This document shows positions 34,501-46,500 of a stretch of DNA of 64,000 nt, one piece after another; position 1 is the stretch's first letter, and the number at the start of each line of letters is the position of its first letter. Below the pieces are notes generated by a model. It saw only the letters and a program-made list of their open reading frames with translations. It was not told the origin of the DNA and ran no database searches. Position numbers and translations under genes: made by a program. The stretch covers positions 1-64,000 of the forward strand of contig VCJN01003563.1 in assembly GCA_006384855.1 (NCBI GenBank), read 5' to 3'. The DNA comes from Tetraselmis striata (taxonomy: Eukaryota; Chlorophyta; Chlorodendrophyceae; Chlorodendrales; Chlorodendraceae).

Positions 34501-37500
34501 GTACATTTTAATACCTTGCGTGTGCCGGCGGGGCAGTAAGGAAGTGTGTACCTATGACCTTTGGGGGTCCTCTGAAGGGACTTTCTTGAGTTTGTACCAG
34601 CCCCGGGATCAGTTTGTCTAAATTTACACTGGAAGCGGTGAATACTTTCTTACTTATGAATTTCTTCGCACCCCGCCGGGACCCGTAGTTGAATTTAATC
34701 CATGCACTGGAAAGGTGGCGGCTTACTTGTGGACCTGAGGGCGTCCCCTTTTGGTGGTTTCCCCCCACCGCAGCCGCGCCATCCACGGGCAGCTGGTGAC
34801 GGCGCAGGACAAGCAGCTGACGCTGGAGGCGTCGCTGATGGCCAAGACGGAGGAGATGAGCAAGCTGCGGCGAACGATGGCCAAGGAGCAGGAGCGCAAC
34901 CGCGCCATCCTGGAGGCGTTGGAGGCTGAAAAGGCGGAGATGGACGAGATTCGCAAGTGAGAGCCCCTGTCCTCTCCCCTCCCCCTCACGACTCCGTCTC
35001 ACCTCATGACCTCACCCCAATGCCGGTTGATCGCTGAGCAGGGTCGATTTATTTTATCGATGGCTCTGAAAGGAATCTGCCCTTAATGAGCCCTTACTTC
35101 ATCACATCAAGGTCCGGTGCAGAGAGAGCTACGGGTGCCGGCGCACCTATGAGAGCCCTTCTTATGAGCCTCAAATTGGGCTCCCCTGCAAACAATAAGA
35201 TCATTTGCAATACTAGGTTCGTTATGGTTTACTCTGCATTTGACCTCTGGCAGGTTGGGCGGGTTATAATTTGTGATTGTCTTAATGCCGCGGCGGAAGC
35301 TGTAGCGGCATTGACTGACGACGCATGTCTGGGTCACAGGCGTGAGGCGCAACAACTGGAGGCGGCGCTGGCTGAGAAGCAGGCGGAAGTGGATCGCCAT
35401 GTCGGGGAGGCGGAGGCGGCGCGGGCAGAGAAGGAAGCCGCGCTGGCCCAGGCAGCGGCGCTCGCTGAGGAGGTGGCGGCCGCCAAGGCGGCGCGCGAGC
35501 AGCATGACAGCGAGATCGAGCTTCTGCTGCGGCAGTGGCATGCGGAGAAGAGCGCGTGGTCGAAGGCGACCAAAGCCGCGGCAGCCAGGGCGGAGGAGGA
35601 GCGGGCGGCACTACTCGCGGAGCACGAGGAGGAGAAGGAAGCGTTTGTCCTGACGTGGCAGGGGGAGGTGAAGGCACTGAGCGCCGCGCTGGCGGCAGCA
35701 AGGCAGCGGTTGCGCCTCCCTGATGAGGAGGAGGGCCAAGTAGGAGAGGCGGAGGAGGAGGCCGGGTCACTCGAGGGCATCAAAGCCGCGGCGGATGCCT
35801 TGACGGCGGGCGCTGAGGCGCTCACTGAGGCGCTGAACGCTGCGTGCGCGGAGCGCGACAACTTGCGGGCGCAGCTGGCCCAGCGGGACCACGCTGAGGG
35901 CGCGGAGCAGCAGGTGTGGCGTGTGGCAAGTCTCCCTGCATCACCTCCGCGCGATAATGGCAATCTATTCACAAGCCGTTCGCACCGAGGTTTCGTCATT
36001 ATGCCAATTTGGGAATTGTTCGTTGAGTTGCATCAACATCTCTGTGTGGAAACCTCTGTGTGCTGCCCCATCTTTTAAGGGGCATAATAAGCAGGGGCAG
36101 AGCGAGTGTCACTTGAGCGCCTGGTTATCATGGTTTGTCTTGTGTCTCATTAAATGCGTGTCGTCGTTGCCGGTCCTCTGTGAACCCAGGCAAAGGTAAA
36201 GGAGCTGCGTTTCGAGCACGAGGCGTCGCGCGCGGAGGTGGCCGCCCTGCAAGAGAAGATGGATCAGGTGGACCAGGCAGCGCGGGGCGAGACGGCGGCG
36301 CTTAAGGCCAAGCTCAAGGAGGCGGAGGTGGAGGTATGCCCCCCCCCCCCCTCCCCCCTGCTGCCTAACCCACCCACCCCCAAGATACAAGCTTATAGGC
36401 AAGCGCTCTATTGTGGGTGAATAAATTGTAAAATCGTATTACTTCAATCCACGGCGAACAAGATCACATTCCCCATCGCACATCCAAACATCTGGAATGT
36501 TGTGTATCACTATGTCATCAGCCGTTTTTTAATACTAATACTAATAATAACATCTGTATAGTACAGGTATTATTTCCCAAGTCAGAACGGCAAGTTGTTT
36601 GGTGTGTTTGCACATTTGGCCAGGATCTGCAACAGCACCTGAATGTTTTATTGCCAGTGGTACCATAAGAGATGTCTGCAGTCAGGAGGTACTCAGACTA
36701 AGGAAGGGGGGATGACTGCGCACCGCAGAAGCTCTCACTCCCTTACTCGAACCTGATTAGAACAGTGGGCGTGCGGGCAGGGCGGTGAATCGCGCCATCG
36801 TATGTGTGTCTCTCATCGCAGGCCCAAGGGCTCGGCACTGCACTCAAGGCAGCGGAGGCAGACGCCAAGGCAGCGGAGGCCACGGCTCGCGCGGATCGCG
36901 AGGCACTGGCGCTGCGCTTTGAGGGCGAGCTCGCGTCGGCGCAGCGCAAGCTGGAAGAGGCGTCCGGGCGCGAGGAGGAGCGTGCAGCGCTGGCCGCGGA
37001 GCTGAGCTCCGCCAAGGCAGGCGCGGAAGAGGCGCGCGTGGCGCATGCGGCGGCGATGGCCAGCGTGCGCGCCAAGCTGAGGAGCGCGGAGGAGACCGCG
37101 GCATCGCTTCGCCAGCAGATGAGCAAGGACCTGCAGGAGGCAACCACAAAGGTATGGCGGTCTTTGCCTCTGTGACAGTCTGATGCTGTGTTTTCAAGCC
37201 ATTGCTCTGTCAACCTGTTTTACCGACTGGCAACTGACCGCACCTCCAAGTGTTTTCTCCCAAAGCTCGTGGAAAGTCGCCATGAGCAATTCCGGTGCCC
37301 ACACCTGTACTACTTCATTATGAACTGTGTGTGTGTGTGTGTGTGCGTGTGCGTGTGATAGGAAGGTGATATACTCATATATTATGAACATTTCATTATT
37401 TCAGGTTTATATGTGTGTACAATTAAGTTTCAACAGCGCAAGATGCCCTATGTAAATTTGCACTGTCCCATAGTACATGCCAGTGCACATCTTTAGAGTG

Positions 37501-40500
37501 GAGTAGATACACCACTGCCGGCACAAATCATTCTCCAGCTCGCCACATTTCCTGCACTCTCATCTTGCACACTCATCTCATCCGCATGTTTCCTGCACAC
37601 TCATCTCATCTGCAGAAAAGTCTTTAACAACAGGCGGCAGAAGCGTTAAATATTCATAATACTATTGGTAGTACTTTGCATATATACTTCTAAGTACTAA
37701 TGATAAGGGTCACGGTTACCAAGGCCTGGGCCAGGCATAAGTTACATACATAGTGTATAGCGTTCCACAAAAGACGGACCACTGATGCAGCACAACGGCA
37801 TAATGTATTTAGTTCGGTGCGATGCATGTATTTTGTGGCCTGGTGTATTGTATAAGCAGTAGGGATGGGCGCCTGACTGACGCAGTGGCGGTGTGCCGAT
37901 TCATGGCCAGGTTGCGAACCGCATGGCTTACCGGCAGCAGAAGATGGAGGAGCTGGAGGAGAAGAAGCGCAAGCGCGAGGCGCGCGTGATGGCGCAGCGC
38001 TACGAGGCGGAGGTGGCGGAGCTCAAGGCCAAGCACCGCGCGGAGGAGGAGAGCCTGGCCAGCCAGCTCAAGACGGCGCTGCTGGAGAAGGAGATGGCCA
38101 ACGGCGACGGGCAGCGCGAGCTGGCGCAGCGACACATGGAGGAGATTCGCGCCTTGCGCAAGGGCTTCAAGGCGGAGATGCAACTGGCACGGTGCGGAAG
38201 GCTCTCGGCCATGGCCCCCTGCTTTATCATGATTCGTGATATTGGGCTACTGGTGGGGGTCTGAATTTTACAGGACGCTATACATACATGCACCCTGTTC
38301 TGGTACCACTAGAAAATGGGCACAAGGGAATCGATTGGGCGCTCTCCGTCACCGATGCAGTATTCGGGTTCGCATTTGGCTGCATGGAGTTTGGGGGGCG
38401 CAGAGAGGGCGCCAACTGTCCTTTCGCGCGTACGATAATGGGAGGAGGATGGTATGGTGCACCGTGCAACGGACGATTATTGGTTTGGGAATACTGTACA
38501 AGTAGATTATTCTACACATATGTGGCTGCACATCTGTGGCTGCACATCTGCGCGCAAGCTGACGTCGATACTATATTGCGACCGTGAGACGTTTTTATAT
38601 CATGTGATCAATTACAGCTCCACATCGAGCTGAAGCTGGAATACTGAGCCTTCGCGTTATGTATTTCTAGGTTGACTTTGCTGAGGTACAAAAGTTTCGT
38701 GTTTCACGGGTGTGGAAGGGTTTGCGGGGCCAATGCGGGTTGCGACGAGGTTGCTTGAACTCTCAAGAGCGATGTCGACTACTTAAACCTGCCAATTCGA
38801 TAACATTGTGATACGTGATCGGACCTCCCGACAGTGAGGCCTGGGCACGCAAGGCGGATGAGGCGGTCGCGCGGCTCACGGAGTCCAAGAATCAGGAGTT
38901 GGCTCGCGCCAAGGCGACCGCCGCGCAGCGCGAGATGGATGCTGCGGAGGCGGCCGCGGCGGAGCTGGCAAAGGAGCGCCGGAGCTTCGCCGTGAAGCTG
39001 GACGAGCAGCACGACAGCATGAACAAGTGAGTGCCTCGCCGACACGACAAAACCCCCTTTGCGCGCATTTACGATTTTTACATGCGCTAGCAGCAACACG
39101 TAATGACACCCCCCCCCCCCCCCCCTTACCCAGAAGTTGGCTCTTTTTATGCGCTTTAGTGCTTGTCATTATTCATTTTTTGGTATGTCTCACGGAGTTG
39201 CGCCTCGACGTTGTGTCGCCTGCCCAGATCGAGCGCCGCCATGCTGGACCGCGAGCGCGATATGTGGGAAGGCAAGCTCGCGGAGAAAGAAAAGCAACTT
39301 ACCACCATGGCGAGCGATTTCGAAGCGCAGCTTGGCACATTCCGCGGAGAGCTGGACGGTGAGAAGCAGCGGCTGACGGAAGTGCTGAAGAAGCACCAAT
39401 TCGCCATCCAGGCGCTGAAGAAGCACCACAAGGCGGAGCTAGCGCGCGTGCACGCCTCGCTGGCGGAGCGCGCTGAAAAGGACATTGCGCGCGCCAAGGA
39501 GAGCTTCCAGTCGGAGCTGTCGAACGTGTCCGTGAGCTACCAGGCAGAGGGGTCGGAGCTGTCCCACCAGCTGTCGGAGCTGCGCGCCGAAATGTGCGAG
39601 CAGCACCGCACCTCGCGCGCCGAGGCGGAGCGCCTCAGCGCGGCGTCGGCACAGCAGGCCGAGCTGGCGGCGACACTGCGCTCGGAGAAGGACGCTGTGC
39701 AACAGGCGCTGCAGGCGAGCGAGACCAGGGTGCACGACCTCCAGCTGCAGGTAAGATGGCCGCCTGTCGAGGGTCGCAAATGATAGGTGCACCTTATGAT
39801 CAAATACAGCTGCCCCTGCACGGACATGTACGCTCGAGTATATTACTACATTAATTCGGCCACTTTCGATTAATGTTGATATGTTTGTCATGAATAGTCG
39901 CCACTGCCCGTAGACACCTCACTTCATTAAATGTCGAGTGGTGTTTCTTTTTTTGTTTGTAAAGCGGCACGGGATATGAGTGCTCGTAACGCGCCGCCGA
40001 TTGGGCAGGTCGAGCGGCTCACGCAGCAGCTGGCGATGGAGTCGCAACGCCTCACGGCGGAAGGCACGCTCGTCAGCCAGCGGTTGAGCAGCCAGGCGGA
40101 GCTGGAGCGCGATGCGCTGGTGCACAAGTACACGCTGGAGATCCAGTCGGTGCAGGACGGCCTGCGGCAGGCTGAGGCCCGGCTGCGGACGTCGCAGCAC
40201 GAGGCGGAGCAGCACGCTCAGCAGCAGCTGGCAGAGAACAACGAGCTGCAGGCTCGGGTATGTGCGCTAGCTGCGCCCCCCACTCCCCCCTCTGGTTCCC
40301 TCTCCGCGGCGTTTTCTGAACCAAGTGTGCATATTCATTCTGGACACTACCTGTCGAATCAAATACAGTTACTTCTCTCACCGGCCCGCCCCCGACAAAT
40401 CGCGACCCGGAACGGCTTTCGATCCAATTTGGACCAGTCGATGTTTGCCTGCTCTTGCGCAAATTAAGCGCCGTCCTTCTTCCTTGGGCCTGAATACCAG

Positions 40501-43102
40501 TACGAATGGATGGCCTCTGTTTTACTTGGTGTTATTACTTATCCTCGGGAGTGGCGGTGTGTGTGCAACTAGGAAGCCACCATGCAGTTGCCCCCCCCCC
40601 CCCCCCCCCCCACCAAACACCACCACCACGGAGATGGGTATCTAAAACATATCTGCATAATGTACTGGGCTATTATGGAATCCAGCTTTGAAACCGATCG
40701 TGCTGATGTGCCTATTGCGGGGCGCAGCTGGCCGAGGCGCAAGCAAATGCGCAGGCGGAGAAGCGCGCGCTGGAGGACAAGGTGGAAGAGCTGCAGGCGT
40801 CGTACTCCTCACTGGAGAAGGATTACAGCGAGGTGGCGGTGGAGAAGGGGCTGCTGCTGGGCGCCAACAAGAACCTGAAGGAGCGGCTGGGGCAGATGAC
40901 GGCCGCGGTGGAGGAGAACAAAGCGGCTGTCCGGGCGCAGCGCGCCGAGGCGGAGGCGGCGGTGCAGGGGGAGCTGGAGGCGGTGCGCAGCGCCGCGGCG
41001 GCGCGGACCGCCGAGCTCGAGGCGCGCATCGCGGAGCTGCAGAGCGCCCAGAGCCAGGCAGCGGCAGTGCAGGTGCGGGCAGTGGTCGCAGCTGCTCCAG
41101 TGATACCTTGGCCGATTGTACAAACGGGGGGTACAATGACACGATGAATGTTAAACCGGTCACGCTGATGCGGGTGCCGACGCGGTAATAAGTGCACTTT
41201 ATATTTTTTTACACGGACTAATAGCGGAACTATCACAAAGTACAGGTAGCAACCATATTACGAGGCAAACGCGCTACGCGCAGCATCGAATGCACGAATG
41301 CTTGATTGGTACCCGCACCGTCGTGCAGCGGATGGCCCGCAAACTGTATAGCGCTCATCCTTTTTTTTTGGACTAGTGTATTAAAATAAACAGCAAATGG
41401 GCGTTCTTAAAGGATGCATGCAAGCCCAGTCTGAGGCTTATAAGAGCGGTTCTTCTGGGTGCGCCGGGGCCCGTATACGTTCACAGGTATCACATCGTTG
41501 ATATCGCTGGACTTTCTTTGAGCTCGGCAGGGCCGGAGCTTGAACTGACCCTGACGCACAGAGCTTAGCTGTGGGTTTGAAAGTTGCTCGTGGTGTGTTC
41601 CTCGACATGTCTGGTGTGAAAGTCACTACAGATGTGTGGCTCTGTAGGTTTGGGGTTGACTTGGATGCAACACTCCAAGGGTGGGAGTAATGGTGTCATT
41701 GTGTCGTTTCGTTGTCAATGCGTCGTCAGAGGTGATACAGTGGGGGATGTGTGAACGCACACCAAACACGCCAAGGGTTGTAGAAGGCGGTTGTGAGAGT
41801 CGGGGAGGTCCTGTCCCGGGGGCGGAAAAAAAAAGCGGGGAGGCAATGTCTGCCGCTTGGCCGGGTTGCAGGAGGCGGAGGCGCAGCGGCACGGGGCGGC
41901 GCTGGTAATCCAGCGCGGGTTCCGCCGCAGCAAGATGTCCTCGCTGCTGTCGGCCAAGTCGCGCACGGAGGAGGAGCTCGCGGCGGCGCAGCGCAAGGCG
42001 GACGAGCTGGAGGTGCACCGCTTCCGGCTGGAGGCGCAGCGTGTTGCCGGCATGGCGCTCACTGGCAGGCAGCTGCTGCAGCAGACGTCAGGGGAGGCGG
42101 AGGTGAGGCTCTGACACGTCTTGCGATCCTCTATCCTCGCGGTGTGTCTGTCAAACTGAGCGGTGCAGCCCTCAGTCGGCGCTGACACGGCTGGATGGCA
42201 AAGTATGTGACTGCGGATGCCGACGCGGCCATGCGAACACGGCGAACACAAGAGCCTGCCCTACCTGGCACATGTCAAATGCAGACCAAACGACAGCGGG
42301 ACCATGGTAGCGAGGGGCTGCGTGTAATGTGTGGGTTGTTGTAGGCGGTGTAGTGTGACGGGACCTAGGAAAATCAGACGAGGTTGATCACCCCAGTGCC
42401 TCAGTGCCCAGAGGTTACGCACTTTTGCGGCCCATCGTCCCTGATTAGGCGTGATTTCATCGTCATAGGATGTGTCCAGCACCGACTGGCTGACTATCGG
42501 TGCGCCGACTCCCGTATGCTCACATTGTGCAACAACCTGGCGGGGGTACCGTGATGTCCCTAAAGCCTGCCAAGAGGGGCGGTGAGCTGTTGTAGCCGCA
42601 TCGAATACAGCCATTGGTAGCGGTGTGGGTGGTTACGCCTCGGAGGGCGGGGACTGCATGGACTGCCGCGTACGCACACACACTGACACCTTTGCCGGCG
42701 GGGCGCCCCGCGCAGAGAACCATGAACGACATCCTGACCGCCTTCCTGGTGCCCAAGAAGGACCTGGAGCGCTTCCAGCAGCTGAGCCGCAGCAAGGAGG
42801 CGCTCACGCGCAGCGGCCACGGCATGCCGCCGCGCCCCAAGATGACCGCCGCCGCGCTGTCGGCCCACACGCGCCGACACTCTGGCAGCGCCGGGGCCCC
42901 GGAGCGGCGCCCGAGCACGGCGTCGTCCCAGGCCTCCTCCGCGCTCTCCCCCCTGCCCGTGGCTGCGTCGCAGGAGCTGCAGCCGACGGGCACCATCGAC
43001 GTCCAGCACGTGCGCCGCTCGGCGGAGTTTCCGCGCTACAATGTGCGCGCCTCTGCGGACGGCGGTGTGCCGGGCCGCTCGGGCGCGCTGACAGCTCGCT
43101 GA
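31573..43102 (+). CDS. N-terminal-motor kinesin with long coiled-coil tail and IQ motif (ARK/KIN-U-like)
   Basis: A microtubule motor. Firm exons: 32812-33143, 33458-33676, 33897-34097, 34217-34368, 34774-34956, 35340-35913, 36190-36333, 36822-37151, 37911-38191, 38835-39026, 39228-39750, 40009-40257, 40728-41072, 41872-42102, 42716-43102. All junctions keep phase, giving about 1,447 codons. The motor has the P-loop GQTGAGKT, switch [10 protein letters not shown] and switch II DLAGSER, ending [13 protein letters not shown], close to the FG-RAM-V motor end of plant ARK (ungrouped) kinesins. Then follow about 1,000 residues of Ala/Glu/Lys/Arg-rich coiled coil, an IQ-type motif [13 protein letters not shown] and a Ser/Pro-rich C-terminus. 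ATG 31573 (exon to 31795) gives a Ser/Gly-rich leader, but the exon with the first motor strand (about 31.8-32.6 kb) is not resolved; a 28-nt piece at 32561-32588 is one candidate. Confidence 0.9.
31802..31829 (+). repeat. C28 tract 6 nt inside kinesin intron 1
   Basis: The exon ends ...CCGTCGG at 31795, the donor reads GTGTGA, then 28 C. A similar arrangement occurs at 36334 (GTATG followed by 13 C at 36339-36351). Confidence 0.85.
32812..34368 (+). other. Kinesin motor domain exons
   Basis: Four exons encode [10 protein letters not shown], the P-loop, [20 protein letters not shown], both switch motifs and [12 protein letters not shown], the conserved element preceding the last helix. All catalytic motifs are intact, so the motor should hydrolyse ATP. 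Confidence 0.92.
33212..33243 (+). repeat. CA microsatellite in a kinesin intron
   Basis: A CA dinucleotide run with one T interruption, just downstream of a C19 tract (33183-33201). A GT run of similar size lies in another kinesin intron at about 37327-37360. Confidence 0.85.
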
Positions 43103-43580
43103 ACGACGCCACGACGCTGAAGCGCAGCCGAAGCGGGGGCCGGCCATACATACCACCACCCTCGGCAGTTGCGGTCTTCCCCCAAAACAAGCTGCTGCCC
43201 CTCGATGCCAACACAATGGCAAGATACTTCCCAGGGCTCAACCCGTGGCTCATTTGGCCCAGTGCGTTTCCCCCATCTGTCTCCTTTTCCTTTATGTAAT
43301 TTATCGAGCATCTTTTCATCCCTACGGCCGCTTTCTGCAGAGCCAGTCTACAGGTGTGATGTGCAGGCCCGGCCGCATGTCGCCCGATGGGCCACCTGGC
43401 GCCATGGCATGGTTGCTTATTGGGCGAGCAGCCAACAGGGGGAGCCATACCTTACAAGACCCGAATTCCATGCTGGCCAGCAACTGGAACCAGCATTGCC
43501 GTGCCGCTGCGCTATCTATGGTCCTCAGGTGGTGGGCGGGCATGCGTTGCCAGTAGCATGTAACAGGGGCTCATGCACCT
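43103..43580. other. Convergent spacer between kinesin and SET gene
   Basis: The two genes end toward each other about 480 bp apart. No further coding signal was seen; it should contain both 3' UTRs and polyadenylation signals. Confidence 0.55.
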
Positions 43581-46500
43581 CTACGGCCCCTGGCCGGCCA
43601 GCTCCCGCATGACGTCCTGCAGCGCTGCCCGCACCGCGAGCAGATACTCCCGCGCCATCCGCTTCTGAGCTGCGCGGTACACAAGCGCGTGGCGCAGCTT
43701 GGGGGCGACCGCGCCGTCCTACACGGGAAGCGGCACATCGGGAGCCGTCAGCGCTCGCCGCTGCTGGGCGCAGCAAAGCCACTCAGAAGGCAAGTCGGAG
43801 ATGACGGCAGCAGGGCAGCAACTAGGGCGAGAGGGCAGCAACGTGCGGCACACAGTCGCTCAGGATGCGGTGGTGCAGAGGTTGCCGCGTGGGTACGTAG
43901 TCCATGTGCCGGCAGCTGATAGGAGCGGAGGATAGACTGCAATACCGACCTCGAGGTGTCTGGCCCGGCCGGGCTACCAGAGGTTTGCGTGACAGTGAGT
44001 TACTCGAACCACGCATACCACCACTTGCGCACAGTATATGAGATGATATATGTATGATATACATACTTGCGGATATATCCTACATATACTATAATACATA
44101 TATCCATGGTGGTTCTATTATAAGCAAAGTTACGTGATACAAACATGCCAGTGCATACATGTGTCAGCGGGCCGCACTGGGCAGTGGTGGCGAAAGTATA
44201 TGTCCGTTCACGAGGGTAACCGTACGGCAATAAAGCTCACCGCCGAAAAATCGACGCTTCGCTGGATTATTTAGTAGTCTCATTATTACGGCAAAGTATA
44301 CCGACAGTATACAAAAGGGAAAGGGAGCCGCTGCCAGACCCTAGCGCACTCAATAACGGTATTCCACGGTCACCGCATGGCGCGCACATGGGGCAGGACA
44401 GCGGGGTAGAAGCGACCACGTGGTGAGTGCTGTCTGTTCGCGGGTGGGCAGCTGAGTGGCGGGAGCGCCACACGTTGCGCTTGAAAAGCAGCTAGTGATG
44501 GACAATACCATCTCATGACTCTCGAGGCGAGGTATTTCCCCCTCCCCCATCCTATCTACCCAAATCGTCCTATTTCCAATCAAGTTTAGGGTTTATGAAT
44601 GCAGGGTTTTGTATCAGAAAATGCGATTCCGAAACTGTCCTCTGCCAAGTCAGCTGACGGCCGCTCACCGCCAGGGCCTGCAGGTCCGCCTCCAGCGGGC
44701 CGGTGCCCTCCTCGCCCTCCAGCGCCTCCACGCGCATCTCCAGCAGGCGCACCAGCGTGCTGAGCACCGCCATGCGGCGGCCCTGGCTCGGCCGGCGCGC
44801 CGCCCCGCCGGGCATCCCGTCCGCCGCCGTCGCCGTCGCTGTCGCCGTCGTCCAGCGACTCGATCGCGGCCGCCAGCTCGCGCTTGCTCAGGACAAACAC
44901 CTCCAGGGTGTCCCAGGCTTCGTCGGGCAGCTGCAGCAGGGCGCGCCCCGGCGGCAGCAGCGGCAGGAACAGCTGCGGGGAGAGGCTGCGTGACATGAGC
45001 AACAGCATGCGGCTGCGCATGGTCTGGGCGAGCACACGGATGCGCAGAGCGGGGGCGGAGGACCAACAAGTCAGTGGCCCGTGGGATCAGAACCATGGGC
45101 AGAAGGTCATATGGGGGCGGGTGCATGCGGGCGGCGGCGGCGGCGCATTGACCTCGTCCCAGGTGTCCTGCGGCGGCACTGGGCAGTGCACCATCAGCCG
45201 GTCGTGCGGGTTGCCCTCTTCCGTGAACCCTGCTCTCGGCCGGTCCGGCATAGGGGGGGCGGCAGCCTTACTCAGTGGCGTAGGGGAGGCATGCAGCGAG
45301 GAGGGAGGACGGTGGAGCGCGCGCATGTGCAGTGTGTGTGAGTCGCGTAGTGTCGTGTCGAACGGGCACCCACTGACATTTTCACCCAAGCTTTACCAAT
45401 GCCAGCCATCTCCCAGTCACACGTTTCAGCAAGAGGCATTGTATGGGCACCGCCATTCCGACCGTTTCCTCTGCCACGTTGAGCTATGGCTTAATTCAAA
45501 GAGAGAGAAACCACCCTGCCATCAAACATTGAGCATGAGGCACTCGCGGAGGGATATCCCCGCAGGCCCTGCCCCGGGCGCGGCTTGCTAATGAGAATGA
45601 GTAAATAACTTCCAGGAGTCTCTCCACAGGTACCGAACCCGGGGGGAGACGATGCGCACAGGGGAAACTTCACAAAATGTTCCGTTTTTGGCGCCCTTTG
45701 TGACAGAGCTCACCGTAGGCAAACAGCAGCTCCTCGTTGCTCTTGTCGCCGTAGCTGATGGCGATTTCCGTCCCGGCTGGCGGGGGCTTGGAGGCTGTCA
45801 CCCACAACGTGATGTCCCTGCGCCGAGGCGGGTGGGGCGTCAGGCTGCCGCGGTCTACCGCTGATGGCAACAGGCCTCCGTGTGTTGGTGGTGGGCATGG
45901 TGGGTGTGCAAGGGGGGGTGAGAAGGGGGAGGGTGGCCACCCCGGGCCATCGCCCGGCTTCATCTGCGCGATCGGCTTTGTCGTCCAGCACCGTCCAGAG
46001 CGCGTTGGCGGCGCTGCTGTGGTTGCAGAAGTCCAGGCCCGGCACCAGCGCCACCCGCATCTCCACCACCGGCTCGCCCTCCGGGCCCTGCTCTCCAGTG
46101 AGTACCGGCAGGCTGAGGGCACGCGACCTGGCGACAGAGTGTGGGGCGGAGCAGGTAGGATCAGCAGGTAAGCGCAAGTATGGCATGAAGGTTGTCCCGG
46201 GGGAGGGGGGGGGGCACTCACCAGTACACGGAGTAGGCCCACATCAGGTCGTCGATGGTAGGCTGAGCGCCGGCAATCCCCTCCGCAGCACACATCTCTA
46301 CCAGCGCCGGCTGCAGCCGCGCCCAGAGCGCAGCGATCTGGCGCTGCTTGGCCTGTGCCGCGCCGTGTAACGGCGTGCCCTGGGTCCGCACGCTTTCTCA
46401 GCACCCTCCCGTGTGAGCAAGCCCCCACCACCCCCCCCCCCCCCTTCTCCCTCCTTCCTTGCCAGGCCACACTGCCAACACAACCTTGTACATATATGCA

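Noticed and set aside
35107-35999. Long antisense open frames opposite the kinesin coiled coil
   Set aside because: GC-rich third positions on the plus strand leave few stops on the minus strand; the sense frame has clear coiled-coil composition and matched splice phases.
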